Shown in pieces: positions 1-5,433 of a stretch of 5,433 bases of DNA; the stretch's first letter is position 1; each line of letters opens with the position of its first letter. Source of the DNA: Ferrimicrobium sp. (GTDB taxonomy: Bacteria; Actinomycetota; Acidimicrobiia; Acidimicrobiales; Acidimicrobiaceae); contig DAHXNM010000280.1 of assembly GCA_027365375.1 (NCBI GenBank), positions 1-5,433 on the forward strand. The letters run 5' to 3'. The notes beneath the pieces were generated by a model. That model did no database searches and was not told the DNA's origin. It saw only the letters and a program-made list of their open reading frames with translations. Position numbers and translations under genes: made by a program.

Positions 1-108
1 ATCCTTGGCGTGATAGTATTTGTACGTCTTCGTTCGGCCTCGCCAGGAGCGGTAAACCGCATCTCAGAGGTCTTCCTCGAAGAGATCGTCGATGAACCGG
101 AGGCATGA
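1..108 (+). CDS. 3' end of a probable membrane transporter gene (partial)
   Basis: Frame 1 is open from the first base and ends in TGA at 106-108, giving the last 35 residues of a protein whose 5' part lies outside the window. The visible start (ILGVIVFVRLR) reads as the end of a hydrophobic helix followed by basic residues. An acidic tail (VFLEEIVDEPEA) follows, as in the cytoplasmic C-terminus of many amino-acid/amine permeases. The stop overlaps the ATG of the downstream amidase gene (ATGA at 105-108), which argues strongly that this frame is a real gene in an operon. By context it could import the amide or a related nitrogen compound hydrolysed by the next enzyme, but the family cannot be fixed from 35 residues. 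That a gene ends here is well supported; that it is a transporter is inference. Confidence 0.6.
   Translation: MLGVIVFVRLRSASPGAVNRISEVFLEEIVDEPEA
99..103 (+). promoter_or_regulatory. Shine-Dalgarno of the amidase gene
   Basis: GGAGG lies 1 base before the ATG at 105 and 4 bases before a second in-frame ATG at 108. The spacing favours initiation at 108, giving 339 residues instead of 340. The site lies inside the last codons of the upstream gene, as expected for translational coupling. Confidence 0.6.
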
Positions 109-1127
109 TGAACCATCAAATTATTAAGTTCACTCCAACCCAAGAGCAGCTCTGTTGGACGTTTGGTGGACGCGAACCGGTCATGGAAGTAGAGCCGGGG
201 ACGATACTTGAAGTATTCACTGAAGATTGTTTTGCTGGCAAAGTCCGAAGTCAGACGGACCTTGTGTCTGAAGTCTGCGAATTTCCATCCTTGAACCCTC
301 AGACTGGACCTTTTTACATTAAAGGGGCTGAGGTGGGCGACACCGTAGTAGCACACTTCATCGAGATCGAACCCGCTCGAGACTGGGCAGTCTCCACCAC
401 CGTTCCGCTCTTCGGAGCTCTTACCTCTACTCACCTGACGGCGACTCTTCAAGACCCACTACCAGAGATCGTGTGGATCTGGGAACTTGATCGGAAAACT
501 CGCCAATGCCGATTTCGGTCGAACGTTGGCGAGTTCTCAGTCGAACTACCCATGGATCCAATGCACGGCACCGTCGGAGTTGCGCCTGCTAATCTCGAGG
601 TTCGCTCTGCATTGGTACCTGATGCGCATGGCGGGAACATGGATACCCCTGAGCTTCGTGCTGGAGTTACTTGCTATCTAGGCGTCAATGTTGAAGGGGC
701 ACTCTTTTCACTTGGTGACGGACATGCCCGACAGGGTGAGGGAGAAAGCTGTGGCGTTGCCGTCGAATGCGCGATGAACACGGTCCTCTACCTTGACCTA
801 ATAAAAGGCACCAGCACCCCCTGGCCCAAATTGGAGTCTGACAAGTACCTGATGACGACCGGATCAGCACGTCCGCTCGAAGATGCATTCAGGATTGCCC
901 AGGTCGAGATGGTGGATTGGGTGGCATCCTTATGTGGGATCGGCCGCATGGACTCATACCAGTTGGTCTCACAGTTGGTGGAGTCGCCGCTAGCGAACGT
1001 CTGCGACACCAACTACACCTCGGTGGCCAAAGTAAACCGCCAGTATCTGGGGGACATATCTGCCCCGTATGGTAGTGCGCACCAACACGCGAGACAGGTG
1101 GCCGCGGACTACCTTAGTGGCCGCTAA
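105..1127 (+). CDS. acetamidase/formamidase family amidohydrolase
   Basis: The 340-residue protein belongs to the FmdA/AmdA acetamidase/formamidase family, cytoplasmic enzymes that hydrolyse short aliphatic amides to ammonia and the carboxylate. The family signatures appear in order: a TGPFYIKGAEVGDT block at residues 67-80, DPMHGTVGVAP at 151-161, HGGNMD at 175-180 and GDGHARQGEGE at 204-214. The His/Asp/Glu-rich blocks probably form the metal-dependent active site. No signal peptide is visible. The length fits the shorter bacterial branch (about 300-340 residues) rather than the roughly 400-residue methylotroph formamidases. The gene begins inside the stop codon of the upstream gene (ATGA), so the two are probably translationally coupled. 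The second ATG at 108 has better spacing from GGAGG and may be the true start. The family is clear; the natural substrate is not, since many members are known only by homology. Confidence 0.9.
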   Translation: MMNHQIIKFTPTQEQLCWTFGGREPVMEVEPGTILEVFTEDCFAGKVRSQTDLVSEVCEFPSLNPQTGPFYIKGAEVGDTVVAHFIEIEPARDWAVSTTVPLFGALTSTHLTATLQDPLPEIVWIWELDRKTRQCRFRSNVGEFSVELPMDPMHGTVGVAPANLEVRSALVPDAHGGNMDTPELRAGVTCYLGVNVEGALFSLGDGHARQGEGESCGVAVECAMNTVLYLDLIKGTSTPWPKLESDKYLMTTGSARPLEDAFRIAQVEMVDWVASLCGIGRMDSYQLVSQLVESPLANVCDTNYTSVAKVNRQYLGDISAPYGSAHQHARQVAADYLSGR

Positions 1128-1176
1128 CCACTCCAACAGGCAAGAGAGCCAGCGACGAACCAGTTAGCATTTTGCC

Positions 1177-1680
1177 ATGAATGATCGCTACAACGAGATG
1201 CTCAGCCTTGTGGCGCTTACAGAGGAGGACTGGCCTCTGTGGAGAACGTTGCGGCTTCAGGCGTTGGAGGACGCTCCATATGCATTTGGCTCCACGCTGG
1301 AACAGTGGAGCGGGGACAACGATCGCGAGGACCGGTGGCGTGACCGACTGCGGAACTCTGCGCTGACGTTAGTCTGCCTTTTCGATGGAGAGCCGGCCGG
1401 TATGGTGGCCACAACACCGCCAACAAAGATCGAGACCGAGCTTGTATCAATGTGGGTAAGTCCCAGATTTCGAGGTAGAGGAGTCGGCGACCAGCTAGTG
1501 AACGGGGTTTTGCAGTGGGCAACCGAGGATGGTCTTGCCCAAGTTCGTCTTGATGTCCGCGCGACGAACTGGCCAGCGCGTGAACTCTACGAACGGCATG
1601 GATTTTTTGACACTGGCGAACGCCACGATGAGTCAAAGGGACTGTGTGAACTTAGCATGGTAAGAATATTGCCGAGATAG
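1177..1680 (+). CDS. GNAT family N-acetyltransferase
   Basis: This 167-residue protein has the GNAT fold and should transfer an acetyl group from acetyl-CoA to an amine. An N-terminal strand and helix (SLVALTEEDWPLWRTLRLQAL, in two parts at about 10-30) are followed by DAPYAFGSTLE at 32-42, typical of one common actinobacterial GNAT subgroup. Motif A comprises the strand LVSMWVSP (89-96) and the pyrophosphate-binding loop RGRGVG (99-104, matching R/Q-x-x-G-x-G). Motif B includes N131 and LYERHGF (137-143). The substrate cannot be predicted. The gene starts 49 bases after the amidase gene on the same strand, so cotranscription is possible. Neither the ATG at 1177 nor the one at 1198 (Met8) has a good Shine-Dalgarno. 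The fold begins near residue 9, so a start at 1198 is also possible. Confidence 0.9.
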   Translation: MNDRYNEMLSLVALTEEDWPLWRTLRLQALEDAPYAFGSTLEQWSGDNDREDRWRDRLRNSALTLVCLFDGEPAGMVATTPPTKIETELVSMWVSPRFRGRGVGDQLVNGVLQWATEDGLAQVRLDVRATNWPARELYERHGFFDTGERHDESKGLCELSMVRILPR

Positions 1681-1983
1681 TGATCCAACTGCAGCCATTC
1701 GCTCCAAGTTCAAGTTTTTGAATTCATGCCAGCAAGCGCCAGTCTGCAGAGACGAGCAGATATCACTGCTGAACGATGAACCTTTTAGCAGTATTCAATT
1801 GCAAACCATAGTCGCGAAGCTAAAGGCGCAGAGTCAAGTGTTTCCAGTCGAGCAAAGCTAGCAACTGGCGGAACCGGTCGATCATCTCGATCTCGGCTCC
1901 AACATGACCTTGGGAGAGCAAATTTGCATTCGTTGGCTGACCTTAGCTATCGCCCCAGTTGCCATCGCAGAAACTCCGCGTCG

Positions 1984-2013
1984 ATGTCGTGCACAGCATG
2001 TCGTGCACAGCAT
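1984..2013 (+). repeat. 14-bp tandem duplication (2.1 copies)
   Basis: The unit ATGTCGTGCACAGC occurs at 1984-1997 and again, identically, at 1998-2011, followed by AT, the first two bases of a third copy. Each unit contains the palindrome GTGCAC. It lies about 70 bases upstream of the PHO-box-like repeats. It could be a slippage duplication or a pair of operator half-sites; the sequence alone does not decide. Confidence 0.85.
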
Positions 2014-2082
2014 CTCTTGCTCAGTTTCACTGACCAATGATCAATCAATTGCTTCGCTGACCGCCTCTTACCGGATCATATT

Positions 2083-2115
2083 GTTTACCATGCGTTCACT
2101 ATCCCATTACTTAAG
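2083..2115 (+). promoter_or_regulatory. PHO-box-like 11-bp direct repeats (candidate PhoP site)
   Basis: Two adjacent 11-bp units, GTTTACCATGC (2083-2093) and GTTCACTATCC (2094-2104), match at 8 of 11 positions. A weaker third unit, CATTACTTAAG, follows in the same register (2105-2115). In Streptomyces and related actinobacteria, the phosphate response regulator PhoP binds tandem 11-bp direct repeat units whose conserved core is GTTCAC-like. The repeats lie about 90-125 bases before the start of a phosphate symporter gene, the expected place for a phosphate-starvation promoter. A possible -10 (TANNNT-type TACGCT, 2135-2140) lies downstream. The repeats are seen directly; PhoP binding is inferred. 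Confidence 0.5.
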
Positions 2116-2162
2116 CGCAACCTTCCGTTTTCCTTACGCTCGCACTAAGTCGCTAGCTTGAA

Positions 2163-2186
2163 GAGTACAAAGACGAAACCGTACTC
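2163..2186 (+). promoter_or_regulatory. perfect dyad just upstream of the ribosome binding site
   Basis: GAGTAC (2163-2168) and GTACTC (2181-2186) form a perfect 6-bp inverted repeat separated by 12 bases, ending 6 bases before AGGAGG. It could be an operator or a small 5' UTR hairpin that keeps the ribosome site exposed or modulates it. A 6-bp dyad can arise by chance, so its function is uncertain. Confidence 0.35.
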
Positions 2187-2192
2187 GCGGTC

Positions 2193-2198
2193 AGGAGG
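2193..2198 (+). promoter_or_regulatory. strong Shine-Dalgarno of the phosphate symporter gene
   Basis: AGGAGG is followed by 9 bases and then the ATG at 2208. It is the best ribosome binding site in the window and fixes the start of the transporter gene. Confidence 0.8.
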
Positions 2199-2207
2199 AT
2201 CCAGAAG

Positions 2208-3650
2208 ATGGCAGATTCAGAGGCGCCCGTGAGCAACCTCTATCACTCCTTAGATGAGGCCAAGGTTGGGCGTAAACACTGGGTCACAGTCTTCACCTCC
2301 GGTATGGGGTTCTTTACCGACGCGTATGACCTCTTTATAATCGGCACAGTGACAGTCCTGCTCACGCCAATATTCCACCTCAACACCAATCAAATCTCGT
2401 TGTTGAACTCAATCTCACTATTGGCATCGGTGGCTGGCGCGCTCACCTTCGGCCGCCTGATGGACAAACTTGGCAGAAAGCGGATGTACGGGGTTGAAGT
2501 AGCGATCTTGGTAGTTGGGGCCATTCTTAGTGCATTTGCCTGGAACTTCACCTCGTTACTGATCTTCCGTATCATCGTTGGCTATGGTGTGGGTGGCGAC
2601 TATGCAACCTCTGCAGTGATTACATCTGAGTATTCGAACCGACAATCTCGAGGCAAGTTGATTGGGACAGTCTTCTCTATGCAGGCACTTGGACTTATTG
2701 CAGGTCCAGCCATAGCCTCAATTTTCTTGAGTAGTGGAGTGCCATCCGATCTATCGTGGCGAATCATGTTAGCACTCGGTGCAATTCCAGCAGCCTCGGT
2801 GATCTATCTTCGTCGCAAGATCCGAGAGACCCCCCGATACACTCTTGGGATCAAGGGAGATATTGCCGCTACAGCCAAGACCGTCGCGTGGGTAACTGGA
2901 GAACAAACGTTCGTCTCCTCAGAGAAGCAAGCGACAACCGGAGCAAGGATGCGTCCTCGCCCCATCGCTAAATTGACTCAAAAGCCATTCCTGCTCCGGC
3001 TCATCGGAACCGCGGGAGGCTGGTTCTTGCTCGACATCGCCTTCTATGGCAACTCGGTCTCATCGCCTCTGATTCTAAAGCTGCTGCAGCCGAAGGGGTC
3101 GTTACTATCTCACACTCTGTTGTCTCTCCTAATTTTCGCTGTAGCCGCCTTCCCTGGGTACTGGTTGGCCGTTTTCCTTATGGACCGCATTGGTAGACGG
3201 CGAATCCAATGGCAAGGTTTTGCAGTAATGGCCGCCGCCTTCGCACTCATCTGGCTGATTCCAGACGGCGCGACCTCCGTGGCCATCTTCCTCCCGCTCT
3301 TCGCTATTAGCTACTTCTTCACTGAGTTCGGCCCTAATGTCACCACGTTCGTCTACCCAGCTGAGGTCTTTCCAACATCAATACGAGGTACCGCAGATGG
3401 TATTTCAGCAGGAATGGGTAAGTTCGGGGGCTTCCTGGGTGCGCTGCTCGTCCCTCACCTACTCCAAAGTGTGGGGATCAGTGGAGTAATGGGAATTATG
3501 GCTGCTGTCTCCATCGTGGGGGTACTCCTAACCATAGTCGCGCTTCCTGAACCCCGTGGACGCTCACTTGAGGATGCGTCTGGTGAAATGCCTGTTCTCT
3601 TCGAGCCCGAATCGGCCTCGACCAATTCACCAACCGCTACCGCGAGTTAG
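2208..3650 (+). CDS. MFS inorganic phosphate:H+ symporter, PHS (Pho84/PiPT-like) family
   Basis: This 480-residue inner-membrane protein has the 12-helix MFS layout: six helices at about 27-200, a polar cytoplasmic loop at about 201-260, and six more at about 262-445. MFS loop motifs are GRLMDKLGRKR (82-92) and LMDRIGRRR (324-332). PHS hallmarks are GFFTDAYDLF (34-43), GGDY (129-132), WFLLDIAFYGNS (272-283), FGPN (374-377) and GMGK (402-405). Against the phosphate-bound structure of fungal PiPT, the equivalents of Tyr150, Gln177, Trp320, Asp324, Tyr328 and Asn431 are Y132, Q159, W272, D276, Y280 and N377. The proton-relay Asp45, Asp48, Asp149 and Lys459 correspond to D38, D41, D131 and K405. 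Spacings within Y-Q, W-D-Y and N-K are identical. It should therefore import phosphate with protons. The usual proline after GGDY is Ala133 here. The 35-residue C-terminal tail is soluble. A PHO-box-like element upstream suggests phosphate-starvation control. The gene appears monocistronic. Confidence 0.9.
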   Translation: MADSEAPVSNLYHSLDEAKVGRKHWVTVFTSGMGFFTDAYDLFIIGTVTVLLTPIFHLNTNQISLLNSISLLASVAGALTFGRLMDKLGRKRMYGVEVAILVVGAILSAFAWNFTSLLIFRIIVGYGVGGDYATSAVITSEYSNRQSRGKLIGTVFSMQALGLIAGPAIASIFLSSGVPSDLSWRIMLALGAIPAASVIYLRRKIRETPRYTLGIKGDIAATAKTVAWVTGEQTFVSSEKQATTGARMRPRPIAKLTQKPFLLRLIGTAGGWFLLDIAFYGNSVSSPLILKLLQPKGSLLSHTLLSLLIFAVAAFPGYWLAVFLMDRIGRRRIQWQGFAVMAAAFALIWLIPDGATSVAIFLPLFAISYFFTEFGPNVTTFVYPAEVFPTSIRGTADGISAGMGKFGGFLGALLVPHLLQSVGISGVMGIMAAVSIVGVLLTIVALPEPRGRSLEDASGEMPVLFEPESASTNSPTATAS

Positions 3651-4453
3651 CGACGTCCATTCCATCCTGAGGAACTGGAGGTCTTCGCCATCTCCTCGAT
3701 GTTGTCGGCACCTAGCAGCTGATTGCTAGCCATGTTCATACGCCAAAGTCACATTTCTATAGTGATGCGCATCTGTCTCGGACTCGACCAGAACCGTGCT
3801 TCTTGATATACCGGCGCAATCCAAAGAGAAGCTTGTGGCTATAGCTAAGAAGCGACCCCAATGGCCAGATAACCGATGCAGGATTCCCGATGTCACAATG
3901 TATCCGTGATGAATCGGCAGTCGCCGTACAGGTAATCAGAAGTCGACACTGGATCGCGTTCTACATCGGTCCCAATGTCGCTGCGTCCTCTTTTGAGCAC
4001 GAACTAGTTCCACACAGGGATAGACATCGACCACAAAGCCAACAAATGGGTCATCTGTGCTGATGACGCCGGCGACTGCCTACCCTCCACCCCAGGGAAC
4101 GGTTTTCCGTCGCGACACCAGCAGTCCGGCAGACAGATAAGAATGCCCTACATCTCCAATCAGAGAGAACTTCTCGCAACCGACGATTAACGATCATGCG
4201 GTCAGCCCTCAGCCCGAGCTTGCAGCAAGCAAAACACCTCGAGTAAAGGTCATACGGAACAATACCCACAACGGCATCTCGTAATATCTTCTCATCTGCC
4301 AGCTCGCCTATCCAAATTTTTAGGAGAGCTTCGGCGGAGGTCCAGAACTGCGTAAATTACCTATGGGATTACGCTGCAGCTATTCGTGGTGGAGAACCCT
4401 ACCAGCCTTTATGCCTTCAATGGCTGATCTAGCCAGAATTTGATCCGCTGCAG
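3651..4453 (+). other. 803-base region without a convincing gene
   Basis: Between the symporter stop and the 3' end of the tRNA I find no gene on either strand that I can support. Frames longer than 50 codons are present (for example 3890-4063 and 4008-4190 on plus, 4051-4269 on minus). They lack ribosome binding sites or starts, overlap one another, and match no family I recognise. A 30-codon minus-strand frame (3647-3739) is discussed as a finding. The mix of short open stretches and stops is compatible with decayed coding sequence, and the position beside a tRNA 3' end is a common integration locus. No integrase, terminal repeats or clear duplicated tRNA end is visible. Confidence 0.5.
3712..3729. 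other. short perfect hairpin downstream of the symporter gene
   Basis: CTAGCA (3712-3717) and TGCTAG (3724-3729) form a 6-bp stem with a 6-base loop, 61 bases after the symporter stop. There is no T-tract after it on the plus strand, so it is a weak terminator candidate at best. It may mark the transcript end or be coincidental. Confidence 0.25.
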
Positions 4454-4527
4454 TGGGGCTACCTGGACTCGAACCAGGGACCTCAGCATTATCAGTGCTG
4501 CGCTCTAACCAACTGAGCTATAGCCCC
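4454..4527 (-). tRNA. tRNA-Ile (anticodon GAT)
   Basis: The minus strand folds into a complete 74-nt cloverleaf. The acceptor GGGGCTA/TAGCCCC has 7 perfect pairs and discriminator A. The D stem is GCTC/GAGC with a 9-nt loop containing GG. The anticodon stem CAGCA/TGCTG encloses the loop CTGATAA, so the anticodon is GAT (4491-4493), reading AUC and AUU. The variable loop has 5 nt, and the T stem CCTGG/CCAGG encloses TTCGAGT. The 3' CCA is not encoded and must be added by the CCA-adding enzyme. The gene stands alone here, with no rRNA gene in the window. Its 5' end is 81 bases past the stop of the minus-strand membrane protein gene. TAAAGT, about 10 bases upstream of the tRNA, is a possible weak -10 element. 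Confidence 0.97.
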
Positions 4528-4608
4528 AGAAACATCCACTTTAACAGCCCGAAGCTCGCCAGTCCGCCGGTTAGGCGCTTCCAACACCGGAATAAGGCAT
4601 ACCTTCGA

Positions 4609-5433
4609 TCACGGCAGCTTTGCTGGTGTACCTGCGGAGACGATTCCGCCGCCTCCGTCCTGGCTGCTAGATCCAGACGAGCTTGAACCTTCACCTGAAT
4701 CTGATTTATTCACAATAGAAGACGATCCCGACGCAGCCTTGTTGCCTTTCGCAGATGAATTCTTCCCAAAGCCTGGAACGTTCGGATTTGGAATCTTCGT
4801 ACCGAGAATATCAGAACAAAACTGTGGAACTGTCAGACCTTGATTTAGTGCACTCTCTGCCAGTCGCAAAAATCGCTGTGACGATTGCAGCTTGGGAACC
4901 TTCGTCGTAGCCGCCGAGGATGATTGCAAAGCGGTAACGGTTTTGCCGTAGGAGATGCAGAGACCGCGGTAGCTAGCCGGTACCGCACCGCCAGTAAGTC
5001 CTGGCGCTATCGCCGTTCCCTTCGCCTGGTCGTTTTGCTTGCTCTTACCGTTTTGCTTGCCATCTAGGCTCTTGCCCTGATCTGAACCGGTCGATGTCGA
5101 TGATGCCTTAGACTCGGATGCACCTTCGCCCTTGGAAGGCTTCGAAGAGGAGGTCTGGCTTGAGGAACTAGTGGCTTTCGAAACGCCCCCGACCTTATTG
5201 GAGGCTTTTGTGGGCACTGTACTTGTCGTGGGATGAGTTGGCGCATGAGTAAACGCGTGTGTCAACGCCGCTGTAAATCCGCCTCCCGCGATGACAAAAG
5301 CCGCAGCCGCTGCTGCTACTTTGAGTGGGGTGAATCGGGAAAGCACACGCTCTCTACGTAGAGACCCTATAGGAGCTGATCGACGGAAGGCAGCAACAGC
5401 CAGGTCCTCTCTGGCTAACTCACTGGTGGTGGC
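4609..5433 (-). CDS. single-pass membrane protein of the actinobacterial sigma-factor-associated type (5' partial)
   Basis: The frame ends in TGA (4609-4611) and stays open to the window edge, showing 274 residues. A GTG at 5346 would give 245 residues, but the 29 codons before it (SELAREDLAVAAFRRS and a basic stretch) look like real protein, so the true start is probably beyond 5433. Order: cytoplasmic stub; one membrane helix at about residues 9-29 in GTG numbering (KVAAAAAAFVIAGGG onward); a Thr/His/Pro then Ser/Lys/Gly-rich linker to about 110; a compact domain with GLC (C130) and QFC (C177); and a Ser/Gly-rich tail. The same order, with a GLC-x-AY...F...YC pattern, occurs in actinobacterial proteins usually encoded beside an ECF sigma factor gene and sometimes called anti-sigma or hypothetical. 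The two cysteines probably form an extracytoplasmic disulfide. Family assignment is from memory of the pattern; function is unproven. Confidence 0.75.
   Translation of the reverse strand, partial: ATTSELAREDLAVAAFRRSAPIGSLRRERVLSRFTPLKVAAAAAAFVIAGGGFTAALTHAFTHAPTHPTTSTVPTKASNKVGGVSKATSSSSQTSSSKPSKGEGASESKASSTSTGSDQGKSLDGKQNGKSKQNDQAKGTAIAPGLTGGAVPASYRGLCISYGKTVTALQSSSAATTKVPKLQSSQRFLRLAESALNQGLTVPQFCSDILGTKIPNPNVPGFGKNSSAKGNKAASGSSSIVNKSDSGEGSSSSGSSSQDGGGGIVSAGTPAKLP

Larger units (their letters stand above)
1681..2207 (+). other. intergenic region upstream of the phosphate symporter gene
   Basis: These 527 bases separate the GNAT gene from the transporter gene, and I see no convincing coding sequence in them. 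The longest ATG-started frame (1904-2161, 85 codons) has no Shine-Dalgarno, protein-like composition or recognisable motif. It also contains a 14-bp tandem duplication, which is not a multiple of three. The right half carries the regulatory elements listed separately: PHO-box-like repeats, a dyad and a ribosome binding site. No strong intrinsic terminator follows the GNAT stop; the nearest candidate is a short AT-rich hairpin (TTCAA-GTTT-TTGAA) around 1713-1726. Confidence 0.6.

Noticed and set aside
1217..1636. 139-codon minus-strand frame opposite the GNAT gene
   Set aside because: It is an antisense shadow of a clearly recognised acetyltransferase and has no protein-like features of its own.
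1904..2161. 85-codon plus-strand frame
   Set aside because: No ribosome binding site or recognisable motif, and unlikely composition. It contains a 14-bp tandem duplication and overlaps the PHO-box-like element.
3780..3787. GGACTCGA shared with the T-arm complement of the tRNA (4465-4472), considered as an att-site remnant
   Set aside because: Only 8 identical bases, then one base is missing. It is too short for an integration duplication and expected by chance.
3890..4063. 57-codon plus-strand frame starting MSQCIRDES
   Set aside because: Only a weak AGGA upstream, no recognisable similarity, and a His/Arg/Gln-rich end typical of random frames.
4051..4269. 72-codon minus-strand frame
   Set aside because: Arg/Cys-rich shadow-like composition, no Shine-Dalgarno and no family resemblance. 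Competing open stretches exist on the other strand.
4528..4608. Possible terminator CCGGT...ACCGG between the membrane protein stop and the tRNA
   Set aside because: The stem is only about 5 bp with a long loop, competes with a CGCC/GGCG pairing, and has no T-tract.
4453..4686. Plus-strand 77-codon frame beginning MGLPGLEPGTSALS
   Set aside because: Its first third is simply the antisense of the tRNA-Ile gene, a well-known source of false protein annotations, and the rest overlaps the end of the membrane protein gene.

Overview
The window most likely comes from an actinobacterium of moderate GC content (about 50-55% in the lines I sampled by eye). The strongest hint is the minus-strand gene at the right edge. 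It has the layout of a membrane protein that actinobacteria often carry beside an ECF sigma factor gene: a cytoplasmic stub, one membrane helix, a low-complexity linker, and a small domain with a GLC...FC cysteine pair. The low GC for an actinobacterium would suit the acidophilic iron-oxidising Acidimicrobiia, but that is only a guess.

Left part (1-1680, plus strand): the last 35 codons of an unidentified gene, probably a membrane transporter, overlap the start of an acetamidase/formamidase gene by 4 bases. A GNAT acetyltransferase gene follows after 49 bases. The first two look translationally coupled and could form an amide uptake and hydrolysis unit. The GNAT may be cotranscribed, but its role is unknown.

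Middle (1681-3650): a 527-base gap carries a 14-bp tandem duplication, an 11-bp-periodic direct repeat resembling an actinobacterial PhoP (PHO) box, a perfect dyad and a strong Shine-Dalgarno. It leads into a 480-residue major-facilitator transporter of the phosphate:H+ symporter (PHS, Pho84/PiPT-like) family. All phosphate- and proton-handling residues known from the fungal PiPT structure are present with matching local spacing. The PHO-box-like repeats and the gene's identity support each other: this looks like a phosphate-starvation-controlled phosphate importer.

Right part (3651-5433): about 800 bases without a convincing gene, possibly decayed sequence, lie next to the 3' end of a complete tRNA-Ile(GAT) gene on the minus strand. 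About 80 bases beyond the tRNA's 5' end is the stop codon of the sigma-associated-type membrane protein, whose frame runs open off the window edge. The tRNA and this gene share a strand.

I see no CRISPR array, intact mobile element or obvious new defence or biosynthetic system. The most useful new observation is the PHO-box-like element in front of the bacterial PHS symporter.
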